From positions 1,059,491 to 1,123,490 of the forward strand of contig NC_083564.1 of NCBI RefSeq assembly GCF_019925205.1: a stretch of 64,000 nucleotides of DNA, given 5' to 3'. The notes under the pieces are model-generated. The model saw only the letters and a program-made list of their open reading frames with translations. It did no database searches and was not told the origin of the DNA. This DNA comes from Metopolophium dirhodum (taxonomy: Eukaryota; Arthropoda; Insecta; Hemiptera; Aphididae). The position numbers were made by a program, and so were the translations under genes. Positions within the stretch are counted from its first letter, which is position 1. Each line of letters opens with the position of its first letter. Below are positions 49,830-62,207 of the stretch, in pieces.

Positions 49830-51965
49830 TTAAGGTAAGTTGCACAATAACCATTCATTAATTAATTTTTTTTTTTTAATTTTGTTTGTATAGTATTGTA
49901 ATTTCTGTTTTAAATCATAATCCAATGAATTGTATGTAGTAGGCCCAAGGTAGTCAATGAATTTTTGACCACACGTTGTTTTAACATAATTTACTAATGC
50001 ATCTAATGCCCTGTGTTGTCTTTTATTTTTGTATAACTCTGTATTGAACCATGTTTTTCTGTTAGTATCTAACCAAAATATTACAATTTTTTTGTAAACC
50101 GATCTAATAGGCAAAACCTTAAACTCTTTATAATTTTGATTTGTAGAGCCTACCATAGTTTTTTTATCTAAACAGATTCTTATTATTTTGTTTTGTTGAA
50201 GTTGTAATGGCTTTAAATAAATTTCGGACAGTCCACCCCATACTAAACATCCATATTGGAACACTGATTGATATAGAGCTAAATATATATTGCGTAATAT
50301 ATTTACAGGCAGGATATTTTTTAGTTTATAAAATTTGTGGAGTGAAGAACGTAGCCTCATTACTATATTATTTATATGTAAATTCCACTTTAAATTACTG
50401 TCAAATGTTATACCTAGATATCTGGTAGACTGGACCTTTGAAATTTTTTTACACATATCATCATTACATTCAGCGATATTTTTACAACAATGTACTGTTA
50501 GTTCCTGAAAAGGAATAACCGAATTGTAAATACTGAAAGCCATAAAGTAGGTTTTTTTTATATTCAAAGATAATTTCTTTGAGTTAAAAAGATTTACTAC
50601 TTTTTTGAGCTCAGATATTGCTTTAAATTGTACAGAATGCCACGAGCTATCTGTGAAGAGTAGACAAGTGTCATCCGCATAAGTTACAACTTTACCATCT
50701 ATATTTATATTACATATACAGTTAATATATAAAATAAAAAATAAAGGACCAAGAACACTACCTTGTGGGACTCCACATATGATTTTCCTTTTTTGACCCA
50801 ATGTTTTGTTTATTTTAACTATTTGTTGCCTATCTTTTAGATAATTTCTAAACCAATGTAAACTAGTTGTTTTTATGCCAAAACTAGGTAGAGTCTTTAT
50901 TAGTTCTTCGTGATTAACCATGTCAAATGCCTTTGCTAGGTCTAAGAAAACAGCTAAAGTTTTTTTACCATGATCAAGGGCATTATATACGTGACTCGTG
51001 GCGTTATAAAGTGCATTAACTGTCCCTAAGCCAGGTCTAAAACCATATTGATTTTTAGACAGTAGTTTATATTTTTCTAAGTAATTAATGAGTCGATTTT
51101 TGATTATTTTTTCAAGAATTTTTGAAAAGTTATTTAACATTGATATCGGCCTATAATTATTTACGTATTTATGATCACCACCTTTGTATAAAGGAGTTAC
51201 TACTGCAATTTTGAAATTATCAGGAAAAACACATTTTTCAATACTTAAGTTATATAAATAAGTTAGTGGTCCTATAATAATTGATTCAATGTACTTAATT
51301 AGTTTTACCGTTACTGTATCAATTCCAGCAGCTGTTTCATCTTTTAAATTCTTAATTATATTTGAGACTTCTGATTCTGTAATTTTTGTACTAAAAATAT
51401 CATCAAATGAGTGATCACTTTTATTATCTTTAAGTTCGTTATCTTTAAAATTTGTGTTATTCTCTAATGTATTTTTCCCTATTTCAGTAAAAAAGCTATT
51501 AAAAAAATTTGAAACAGCGTGTGGATTATCTACGGCGTTTACGACTTTGTTATCTATTAATATAGATTTTATTTCGTTCAATGAGTTAACTTCAGTGTTT
51601 GTAATTTCCTTAATTAATTTCCATGTCAATTTTGGACTTGATGCAACATTTTTAAATTTTGTTTTAAAAAAATTTATTTTAGTGAGTCTTAAAATGTTTG
51701 TAAAATTATTTTTATAATTGATATAATACTTTAGTAAGTTTGTATTATTTGGATGTTTTTTAACTTTCATTGCGATTTTCTGTTTATTTCGTGCTGAACA
51801 CAGTAGCCCTGCAGTCATCCATTGTTTTATTCTTTTGTACTTAGCACTTATATTTTTAACTTCCGTTGCCAGGGATATACTATTGTTTAATTTGTTATAA
51901 AAAATATCACAACATTTATTTACATTCTTGCTATTGTATAGATCTATCCATAGTTCAGTTTTCAA
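49830..51965 (-). CDS. LINE ORF2 fragment: reverse transcriptase
   Basis: About 711 codons without a stop, read from a TTG at 51965. The frame is in fact open upstream for about 39 more codons, to a TAA near 52086, reading ILAIPLVKQNNSKSQYNIKS, so 51965 is not a true start. Reverse transcriptase motifs numbered from 51965: AGIDTVTVKLIKY (213-225), NNYRPISMLNNFSKILEKII (269-288), SKNQYGFRPG (303-312), AVFLDLAKAFD with Asp342, CGVPQGSVLGP (398-407), catalytic YADD with Asp431-Asp432, and YLGITFDSNLKWN in the thumb-proximal part. No endonuclease, RNase H or terminal Cys/His motif is seen. Without its 5' promoter it is presumably dead, despite an intact catalytic core. Confidence 0.9.
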   Translation of the reverse strand: MKTELWIDLYNSKNVNKCCDIFYNKLNNSISLATEVKNISAKYKRIKQWMTAGLLCSARNKQKIAMKVKKHPNNTNLLKYYINYKNNFTNILRLTKINFFKTKFKNVASSPKLTWKLIKEITNTEVNSLNEIKSILIDNKVVNAVDNPHAVSNFFNSFFTEIGKNTLENNTNFKDNELKDNKSDHSFDDIFSTKITESEVSNIIKNLKDETAAGIDTVTVKLIKYIESIIIGPLTYLYNLSIEKCVFPDNFKIAVVTPLYKGGDHKYVNNYRPISMLNNFSKILEKIIKNRLINYLEKYKLLSKNQYGFRPGLGTVNALYNATSHVYNALDHGKKTLAVFLDLAKAFDMVNHEELIKTLPSFGIKTTSLHWFRNYLKDRQQIVKINKTLGQKRKIICGVPQGSVLGPLFFILYINCICNINIDGKVVTYADDTCLLFTDSSWHSVQFKAISELKKVVNLFNSKKLSLNIKKTYFMAFSIYNSVIPFQELTVHCCKNIAECNDDMCKKISKVQSTRYLGITFDSNLKWNLHINNIVMRLRSSLHKFYKLKNILPVNILRNIYLALYQSVFQYGCLVWGGLSEIYLKPLQLQQNKIIRICLDKKTMVGSTNQNYKEFKVLPIRSVYKKIVIFWLDTNRKTWFNTELYKNKRQHRALDALVNYVKTTCGQKFIDYLGPTTYNSLDYDLKQKLQYYTNKIKKKKLINEWLLCNLP

Positions 51966-52139
51966 ATTGTTAACTATTTTATCAAAATTTATTGATTTAA
52001 TATTATATTGGGATTTAGAGTTATTTTGTTTTACTAATGGAATTGCTAATATATAACTGTATATTGTGCAGTTAAATATTGATTAGAATATTAGACAAAT
52101 ATAAATATTTTTATCGAAGTCTATCTCGCGATTAATGTT

Positions 52140-55100
52140 TTGAAAAAATAAAATGCTATAAAAATTGTCAATACGTACGTTACCTTTATATATTTATGTT
52201 TCATGTTCTCACGCGATTTTATCATTACTCGTTAGTTACGATAATAATTTTGAACTATAAATTAGGTATCGGGAATTCATTTTCAGTAGGTAGGTATAAT
52301 AAACGTAACCTGCACTGGTTTGCATGAGCTGTATTTCAAAGGGAAAAATAAATTAAAATAGTAAACGTATTTAAGACAATAATATACAACCTTCGTAAGT
52401 CATCGTATGATTCCAGTGGCGGATAAAAAGTAAAATCTTATAAATTTAATATTACCGGTTTCACGAGATGGGCATTGTTGTTGTTGTAATATTCAAGCTT
52501 AAACAATATATTCATTATAAACGACTGAATATTATACTTGGACTGGAGTCGAAGTCTACGATTGGAGTGTAAGCAGCGCGTGTGTAACTCTCGACTCAAC
52601 AAAATTTAAAACCGTCGGTAAAAGTGGTAACATATTATTATTATCTATCGATTTTTCCACGGCCGAAGGTGTCCAAAAGTTTAAAATAACATAAGCCGCG
52701 GCACGTCGTCGAAAATGCCGAACGTTGGCCCGACGAGGGGAAAATAATAAAACGTAAAAAGAATACGTGGATATCTACAGAATAATATTTTACATGGTAT
52801 TTTCAAAAAATAAATTGGATCGAAGAAAAAATGCGAATCCAATTAAATGCATGTAATTGATGAAACACGATAACATCGTGTTTACGCGCCATTTTTTTTC
52901 CTATTCATTTTGTAGGTATAATACAGCAATAAATAATAAAAATAACATTGACATTTAAACGAAGGTATATACGGTAGGTAACAATTATATTATTTTGAAA
53001 CTATTGTCGTTTTTATACGCGTATTGTAGGTACTCTGAGTTTCTCACACTGACAATAATAACTAGACAGTGTTGTAGTAGTATTAGAAAGATAAAAATAT
53101 CAATTTTTTTTTAACTCGACCACGATGGAGGATATAGTTCGTACAGTAAAATAAATTTATAAAAATAATATTTTGTAAATCAGCACATAATATTATTCAA
53201 TGTTCGAGCTTTATTCGAGTTTTTAAATCATAATTTCGAAATCAAACAAACAAAATAAATAGGTACCTAATAAAGCGATGGTTGTATGGTCTGTCAAAAT
53301 ATTATCATTATTATTATTCTGCAATGAACCCCGTCGGGGTTTTTTTACCCTATACACACATTTTCCGCCAATGAAGGCGTTTCGTCTGTAACTGTATACT
53401 AATACGTAATAATAATAATATTCTGTCAAGTCTGGATTTATACAAATGCGAATTTTTTAATTATAAAACAATAATCGTAATTACGCATACCTACACGGCC
53501 TTTGGTAATTGGTTTTAAACTGTAACATCGATGGCGGAAAGTGGCTTTAATAATAATATAATGTGTTGTTTACGCCGTCATCATCCGCAAGGAGTGCATA
53601 ATAATTAATGTTTATGAATATGTTAAACATTTTTTCAACTATCGTTACAACATTATCATGAAATCTTATATATACAAAGATGATGCAAGTTATAATGCTT
53701 ATCATAAGGTATAGGTACCATAGATTTTAATTATTCAGTTTATGACTATTGAGAATGTAATATTATTATATAATAATACTAATTAATATGACTAGGTAGG
53801 TGACTCGACGATAAGTCTTGTGATATGTGCATAATGAACCCATTAATATAGGCGTACATACACATAGGTCATAATTATCTAAATGTCTAACGTACGAAGT
53901 ATATTCCTCATTGACATTCGACTTCGGATAACAGCATATTTTATACTAGCTGGGTTAAGCAAACGGAAGAGATAGGTACCTATAAGTTTTTTTAAAAAAA
54001 TAAAATAATTATTATTGTAATTTATTCGCCTTTTATACACATTTCAGTTAATGTTTTCCTTATAACGCGATTAATTAATATAGTGCGATCGTTGTTAGAA
54101 AACTTTGTTTGCTTGCATCATTTTGTTATAACAAATTGAACTGAACACTATTATACAGCCATCGATCAGTGTAATCATCGTCATTCATTATAATATTTTG
54201 CACACAGTTTTGTATTTAGGTCAAGCAGTTAAAATTATTATATAATAAAATATAAACCTTTTTTGTTTCTGAAAAAAACTCACTGGCTCTATTCGGACAT
54301 GCAGTCAGTAATATAATATAGGTACATTGATAATAATATCATTAATTATAACGTTGAGTTTCTATTTTTTTTTTTTTACTCAAATAAATATATTATATTA
54401 TAATATATTTGTCAGTTGCAAAAAAATAATTGTAAAACGTATTTATTTGAATCCAAATGAGAAAAATCTAAGTATTAATTTAAAATAAACTAAAAAATAT
54501 GTAACAATTGAGACAATAACTACGCAAACATAAATATTTTCCGTAACAAAAAATATAAATATTTATTAACACTTTATGATATTAAGTGTATAGTAAATTG
54601 CACAAAAAATAAAATCAAATTTTTCGTTTTAAGTTGAATAAAGTCCTTTATTAGACAATTGATTAAAAAATTAACATTCTGATTTAATTTGAAGGCATGT
54701 ATACAGATTTCCTATATTATACAAATGTAATTACCTTAGTAACTTTTTGTTAAATAATTTTGATAAGCTAAAAAAAGGTTATGAATTATTACCAAAATAC
54801 AAAGTAGGTAAATAATTTTTGTTTGTTAATGAAGTAAACTACTATAATAATGATATCTAGTTGCTAATTTAATATATATACATATATTATATATAAAGTT
54901 TAACAAATAACACATTTTAAATATTTTATTATTTTAAAGTGTATCAAATAATTTATACCAACTATAAAGTTATTAATTAATGAATAATAAAAAATAATAT
55001 CTACCCTTTATATTATTTTTAATTTCAAACATCTAAAATAATATTAATTGCACACATATACTTATTATTATGTTTAACGAGTTAATACAACAAGATTGAT

Positions 55101-58100
55101 TATTAGTATTAACATTTTTTAAGACTATTATTGTTTGACAATTCAATTCATTTTATTGTAAAAATATCGAGTAAATAATTTATTGATTAAGGTAATATAA
55201 TAATGATTATAATTATAAAGGTTTCATTATTTTCCTTTGATCATTGATAAAATGTTAAAATCTACAAAGTACAATACAAGAAACACTATTAGTGATTTTA
55301 ATTGTAAACGTATATTCTCAGGTACTAACTAGTTAAACACTAAAGTGTCTAGAAGTAACTTATATAATATTATACTTTTTTAACATGTGAGTTGTTAATA
55401 AGACAATCCAAATATGAATACCGAATTCGATACTTTAATTTGTTATTATCACATGGACGAATAATTATTAAAGTCATATGATAATATGAAACTAAATATT
55501 ATAAACAGATAAGAAATTTTTTCTCCGTCATTCCGTTTTATGGTTTGTGGGGTCCTAAACTATGTTTATCATGTTTTTTATTTGATTAAGTCTAATGATA
55601 ATAATAATATGTTACCTGCATTAGTATACTTATATAGGTATTGCTATTTAAGTCGATACCTACGTCATATATTGTATTTGCTTATTATAATGTTGTTTTC
55701 AATACCTAATGTATTTTGACTAAACGCCTATTACTGCAGACGATTACAACCGTTCAGATAATTAATATTAATACCTAAAGTGAAAAACAATCTTTTTATA
55801 AAAATAACGTTATTTAATCATCAATATTGATGTAAAGTACAAACACCATAAAACTTCTAATAACATGATAATAATTTATAATATAATACAGTATAGTTGT
55901 ATTTGTACACAAGAGCCGTTACATAATGAAATCGTTTTTAATGAAATATATTTTACGGTTTATCGTTAGATTGATGTGACTTCCTACTATACGGTTTGCC
56001 CGGTAATATAATACAACACAATAAGTACGGATATATTTTATTTTATGGTGGTCGTGGTATTTATTTTTGTTTTTTATTTACATTTATTTTTAAATTTAGC
56101 TGGTTACAGTTTAATATTTGAATTCGGTCGGTGTTTGATGTTTTTTTACGATATGCGTACTTCTAATAATATAATATCAGTTAACTGTGACTTTTTCAAA
56201 TATTAAATTATAGTATTACTTACACTGCTAATTACAACGAGAAGTATGGACGATTTAAAAATGTTGTTTACATCCAAATACCTTCAAGTTGTTTTAAAGT
56301 ATTAAATAAATAAACGATATAACTTTTAGTGATTATAATATATAACCACAATACGTCATATGCACAGATTGTAAAACGATTGAATTAAAAAAAAAAAACA
56401 TTACATGATTTTAAGTCACTACAATACATAATTTTTGAAAAAAATAAATATAATTTTTCTATTAGGTACTATAATTTTTTTATGATATTGACTTTTTTGA
56501 ACGAAAGTAGGTAATAGGTATAGAATTTTGATTTAATATTCCATTGAAATGTAAATAATAAAAATTTCGAATATTTACTTAGTGATAACTGTCATAGGAA
56601 TTTAAAGTTTAGACACTTATTATAGTAATATTAGGTTTTTTTCTTATTAGCTTCTAGGAGGAATACTATGATAGCTCAAAAATTATGTAATTAATATTAG
56701 TTATATACCTGTAATTTAATATTCAGAAGTAAAATATTATTTTGAGTATTTTGAACAAGACGTATAGCTTAATAATGAGTAATAAATGATAAATTTATAT
56801 ATTATTATTATTGTTATAACTTTTAGTATTATGTAGATAATTATCTTATAAGTAAGTAGTATACTTTTTGAATGATCATAGAAAAGTTACATTTTTAATT
56901 TTTAATTTATAGAAAGGAATCCATATTTATTGAAATTCTCAGGAAAGTATAAGATTCCAAAATATCAATTTAAATTTTAAATAAATAAATATATGCTTAC
57001 TTTCAAACCAGTAAACAGCAAGAGAAAAAAAACATTTTTTTTTTTTTAAATTTTGTTTTTAATGATTTAAAATTATCCATATAAAAACTATATATTCAAA
57101 ATTGTTATGTTTTTCCAGAAAATGTATTAATTTCTACTGCTAGATGAACCATTATATATAATATATTATTTAAGTTTATAGAATTTTCAAATAATTTATA
57201 TAATACCTTATAGTTTAAAATCTTAATATCATTATTTGTGCTGCATTTAGATTTCAGTGTCATCAACATGAATCGTAAGTTATTCGGGTTGCTTCTAAAA
57301 CTTTTACACGGGATGGCAATACACACAAACTAAGACTTCCAGAAGTGTGTCACCTACGTGTTTATACTGAAACAATTATTCTACCAAGGGAACTGCAGTT
57401 TAACTATAATATATTATTATCATAGAGGTCTCGCGAGATTTTTTTCGTATGCATATTTGTTGTTAACTTTACTCATACAGTCACACGCCACTGGTTACGA
57501 ACAATGAAAACTATTCATATATTTTTACTGTAGTTTAGTTGCAAAAATTGTTTTTTATCGTTAAGTCATATATTGAAAATTCAATTATCGAGCTTGTTGA
57601 TTCATGTTTTCGAAACGTGTGATGGATGTGCATTGTGCAATGACGTAACAAATGTTGCATATAAATATTAATTTATTATGTTTTTAATCGTGTGGGTATG
57701 ACATGTCGAGGAATATAATAATACCATTCGTTGTCATTCAACCATTACTTATTGCTCTGATTAAATGTGAGTTATTTGAAGCGCCTAAGAAAATTCAAAA
57801 ATATTTTTATTCTTAATTGAAACTGCAGTATACTGCATAGGTAATTGTCCGCCTACTATAAAACAGAGTGAACTATGTTTAATACGTTTTATATGTATAT
57901 ATATCTTTAAATGTATCTCTAATTATTATTCAACAATTAATCCAATTTAATAACATATAAAGTAGTATTTTCAATACTTTGGATTCTCATAGTTTATACT
58001 TCTCGAGAACATTCAACACCTAGGTAGGTATTGCATAATATGTTTATAATATTAATACGTTAATATAAAAATATAAGCTTAAACATAAAAAAAAACTGTT

Positions 58101-58182
58101 TATAATATGTATAAAATATTTTAAATCAAGTTAAAATTATAAAAAATTACAAAAAATTATATTATAATTACGGAATATTGGA
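52140..58182. other. AT-rich spacer without recognisable gene
   Basis: CpG-containing but non-coding around 52540-52760, otherwise strongly AT-rich with TAGGTA-type motifs and homopolymers. No exon, TE domain or repeat end was recognised. Confidence 0.55.
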
Positions 58183-59427
58183 TCTATTCTGAACGGCGGA
58201 GAAATCGACTAAACAAAAAATAGTACCCACACAGATACCTAATATACATATATCAATATGTATCGCAATTGAATATCATTGAATTCAAATTTAACACCAT
58301 CCATTACAGTGACCCACTTGTAACCTAATGTACAACAGAGCAACATCCACTTACCCACCTTTTTTTATTTTTTTTAATTTGTAGGTTAGGTTGTTTGTGT
58401 AACTCTAAAAAAAATGATCGTAAATACATGACATTCACTAAATGTTTATATCAGCCTTTTCTATAAATAAAAAAAATTTCAAAATATTTTGACTTGTTTT
58501 AAACTGTTTAAGGATATACTCAGTTTACAACTTTTTTAGGTTTTTTTTTCTATGAATGTCAATAAAACTTTATTTATTGGGTAAAAAAGCTTGAAAATTT
58601 AATAAAAAACTCTTACTTTTATTTTAGTTAAAAACTAATAAAAATTTTTCTTTTTAAATCCAAGATTTTAAAATATAATACAAGATTTCTCATAAGTTCG
58701 TTTACCTCATCAAAAAAAAAATATCTACAAAAACGTCAAATTAAATTTTTATGAGCGTTTGAAGTTTAAATTTTTACTATTGGATACTCATTTGATTTCT
58801 CATGTACCGATTTTCTTATTATATTGAAATTCAAAAATGAATGACTGTAGATACTTTAAAATTTCACTTCATACTAGCAATTTCTATACACCATACAATT
58901 TTAAAAATAAATTGACTCTTTTTGTGCTTTTTACGGACCATTTCAAATTTTAATTTTTTTAGTTTTTTTTTTCTGTGAGTATCGATAAAATTTTTTTGTT
59001 ATGTAAAAAAGCGTGAAAATGTAATGCAAGGCTCCTGATATATTGTTACAATAGCAATTGAAAAATATTTAAAATACATAGGTATAATTTTTTTTATAAG
59101 CATTTGAAGTTCGAATTTTGACAACATTTATCAAATTTAAAATTTTATAATTATTTTGTAGTTAAAAATTTATAAAATGTTCAACTTTTACAGCTAAGGA
59201 TTGAAAATTTAAAACAATATTCCACGTAAATAGGTTATATTATATAAATTACTTTATTCAACTTAATATCACCAAATATACTTAGTAATATCCACCGTTT
59301 CCGCTCAGAATCGTTTTTCGTATACAATGATATCATATCATTGAATTCAAATTTAACACCATGCATTACAGTGACCCACTTGTAACCTACTGTACAGCAG
59401 AGTGACATCCACTTACCCACCTTTTTA
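58183..59427. repeat. Composite repeat block related to the foldback family
   Basis: Bounded by ATTCTGAACGGCGGAG near 58190 and the inverted CCGCTCAGAATCG near 59304, both versions of the foldback terminal motif. A 95-base sequence (TTGAATTCAAATTTAACACC through CACTTACCCACCTTTTT) is present twice in direct orientation, at 58270-58365 and 59333-59427. Between them an 80-base unit also repeats (58534-58613 and 58952-59034; TTTTTTTTTCTATGAATGTC against its TCTGTGAGTATC variant, then GTAAAAAAGC). No coding capacity; open frames here are shadows. Confidence 0.65.
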
Positions 59428-59447
59428 ATATTATAAATGCCTATGAC

Positions 59448-60118
59448 CGTTTTTAGCTGTTTTTGTTTCAATAAAATGCTTTGAATATACTCCAGATAAA
59501 CACTGAAAAACACTCGAGTCGTTTAATATATATTATGAACACACATATCCAATAACTGTTTGTACCTATGATAAAATATAATATTACCTAAAATTAAAAC
59601 TGTAATTTTCATAGACATGTAAATAAATATAATTTATTTATACGTCCATGATAATTGTAAACACATATTTTAAAATTATTAAATTGCAATAAATTATATA
59701 ATTATTGTATCATAATCGATCAATATTCCGAACGACGGGTGAATTCAAAAAATAATCATCAGCACAGAATCGTGTGACAGAGAATTGCAGACGAATTAAT
59801 GTAATTATAATCTACCCACTGCAGTTCATTTTAACTTTTCATCTTTTTAATATACCTACAACCAGTAGCGTAGCCAGTGGAGGTTCGGGTGTTTAACCCC
59901 CCCCCCCCCCCACCATTCATTTTTTGCTCTTAATAAATGTATTATACATATATACGAAAACTGTTTAAAACTTGGTTTGATTCGTACTCAACCCTTCCCC
60001 CCACGCCACTACGCCTGTACAATATATTATGATTGTTAGCTGTGTCTGTTTCGACAAAATGTTTTATATGTACGGACAAACACTCTGAAACACTCTAATG
60101 GTTTAATATAATTTCGCG
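59448..60118. repeat. Diverged duplication interrupted by a MITE
   Basis: Direct copies at 59448-59535 and 60035-60118 (AGCTGT, then TTTCAATAAAATGCTTT or TTTCGACAAAATGTTTT, AAACACT, GAAAAACACTC or GAAACACTC, GTTTAATATA), offset about 587 bp. A further segment (59715-59766) resembles 58183-58240. The 156-bp element at 59862-60017 lies between the copies. Confidence 0.55.
59862..60017. mobile_element. MITE with CGTAGCCAG-type ends
   Basis: 156 bp. The left end is CCAGTAGCGTAGCCAGTGG. The right end in reverse complement is CAGGCGTAGTGGCGTGG, sharing GCGTAG and further bases. TACAA flanks both sides (59857-59861 and 60018-60022), a clean 5-bp target duplication. It contains a long C run (about 59900-59911) and no coding frame. 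The transposase family is not established. Confidence 0.7.
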
Positions 60119-61462
60119 CATGAACTGCAGTTATATAATTGCGTAACGCGCTTACTATATATTAACAATTATGTTTGGTTATCGCGTTAATAAGTAAAAT
60201 TATTATTTTTGCAGCTGTGTACAATAATTTGTGCAGTAATGTTTTAGTAGTGAGAAATAAATTATGATTGATTGAGCGTTGATGTATGAGTTTTTTTAAA
60301 CATCAATTTCAATATTATTATTGGAGTTTTGAGAACACTGTAAAAAAAAAAATAATAATCACTCTCAAAAAGAATTAAAATTTTACTCGAAAACCATCGA
60401 ATGGGAGTGTAATAACATAAATCGTGCATCTTCATTTCTTATTAAATCGAAATTATCGTTTTGCCAAAATTAGAACCTTAATTACTTTGCTTAATATGCG
60501 ATAAAAGTGCAAATCGGTCCGGCTAGCTGTTTGTTTCGAAGCAATTGGTTTTACAACAGTGGCAGTGCTTCAATTTTACGAGTTTTTATTGGAAAATATT
60601 TTTTTTTTTTTGGAACTGTAAAAACGTGCATAAAATGAAGCTTTATTCATCACTTCTCCAACGAGTGGAAATTGAAAACAGATGGTACACAACATAAGAC
60701 AGTGTGTTTCCTGAATTTTTCAGTAGTTTCTGAGAGAATCGTGAACAGCAACAAACGTTGAAGATGTTAGCGAGCGAGCACCAGTTTTTTTTTTTTTTGA
60801 CAAATCTCGGGCATTTGATTAGTATAGTAACTCACTGCTGCTGCTCTGCTACGTGCGCTATTAAATGTGAGAAAAAAATTACAACAAAAAACTTGGGGTT
60901 TTTTTCGTACTCTAGCATTCATTTTTGCACACGTCCGCTACATGACATTTAAAAATAGAAGCAGACAAAAATTAATAGGATTGGATACGGTCGATCCGAG
61001 TAAAATATTATCCTTCAAATGACGTAAAAGAACCACCGCTGGCAATAAAGACGTCAAAAGATGCGAACAATGTATTGTATATTGGTATTAGACTAAAAAC
61101 ACAATTAGAGCAAACGAGACGTAATAATATTCATAATTATGTATAGTTATTAACTATTATGCCTATTCTGGCATCAGGTTATAACGCGTTTAGATAACTT
61201 AGCATAAGTCCGAATGTTAAAAAATACACAAAAATGCAACTGCGGCAACTGTACCACACCTGGTACAAATCGTATTGAGAGACGCACTGTCCATAATATG
61301 GTAAACTTCGCGAGTTATCTACATACATGACCAGACCCAGTTAATTAAACCGAACGACGTCGAAAAGGAAGCATGAGTCAATATTGCATAATATTATATA
61401 AATCCTCTAATATGCTATTTTTGTATTTTAATAATTTATTTATTATTATTATTATTATTATA
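60119..61462. other. AT-rich spacer without recognisable gene
   Basis: T homopolymers near 60600 and 60785, otherwise unremarkable. No exon supported. An ATT microsatellite lies just before 61462. Confidence 0.5.
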
Positions 61463-62207
61463 GAACAAGTTATGAGGATTTTAAAATTTAAAAACGCTCA
61501 TACGCATAACTTGCTCAAAATTAAAACATCCCAAATTCTAAAAACCCTACGAAGGTCTCGCCGGATGATATTCTCTCGTTTATACGTGGGACAACACTTT
61601 TTTGAGAATACAAATTGGCAGAGTAAAACGGATTTTTCTGTACTTAAAATACATTACAATGCGATGGACGGAGACAACCCGTTCAGGTGTAATGTGCTCG
61701 TAAGCGGTACAAGTACCGACGATACGAGGACCTGGTACCTCGCACGTCTGTATATAATATTATATCGTAATAAATGTATCATCGAAACGTAAGATTTACA
61801 TATTATATAACATGGTGCCAAATAAGATTTTTTGGTATATTAATTTTAAAGCAAGTTATGAGAGCGTTCTAAAATTTACAAAAAAAATCACAAACGCTCA
61901 TTATACACATAACTTGCTCAACGTTAAAAAAAAAACCGAAAAATCCTACTTGCAGGTCACCGGATGGTATTCTCTCGTTTAAACTTGCGATAGTATAATA
62001 CAGGTAAATTATATTGTACACTCGGATCAAAATGAAAATCGACCTATGCGATGGACGGTGACGACTCGTAAACGTGCTCGTAAGCGGTACGATAGTATAC
62101 CGACGACACGAGGACCTGGTACACAACGTACCACGACGCACGTCTGCGTATAGGCGCATCGCAATAAATTTATTATCGAAACGAAAAATATACATATATG
62201 ACGTGCC
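61463..62207. repeat. Tandem duplication (~385-bp unit), each copy with a hairpin
   Basis: Copy 1 is 61463-61812 and copy 2 is 61851-62207. Both contain GCGATGGACGG, GTGCTCGTAAGCGGTAC, ACGAGGACCTGGTAC and CACGTCTG in the same order, and both end in ATTATCGAAACG-like sequence. Each begins with an inverted pair: AACAAGTTATGAG (61464-61476) against CATAACTTGCTC (61505-61516), and GCAAGTTATGAGAGCG (61851-61866) against CGCTCATTATACACATAACT onward (61895-61920). Shared motifs are partly conserved in the plus frames but stops and indels intervene, so no gene is called. Confidence 0.75.

Larger units (their letters stand above)
49474..52083 (-). mobile_element. Non-LTR retrotransposon (LINE), endonuclease lost
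   Basis: On the minus strand: an open frame from about 52083 to the stop at 49832-49830, a 3' untranslated region of about 315 nt with AATAAA (49512-49507), and a long, once-interrupted A tract (T tract on plus, 49474-49505). The 5' part with the endonuclease is missing, as expected from incomplete reverse transcription. The 8-mer TTAATGTT occurs at 49461-49468 and 52132-52139 and might be the target duplication. However, 5-6 bases separate it from the tail and about 48 bases separate it from the open frame, so this is weak. RT type is Jockey/CR1-like, with no RNase H, so it is a different lineage from the 15-kb LINE. Confidence 0.85.

Noticed and set aside
59235..59513. 92-codon minus-strand open frame
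   Set aside because: It lies within the duplicated noncoding repeat and its terminal foldback motif.
61373..61792. 139-codon open frame in the tandem duplication
   Set aside because: The frame is not maintained in the second copy, and part of it is an isoleucine run from a microsatellite.
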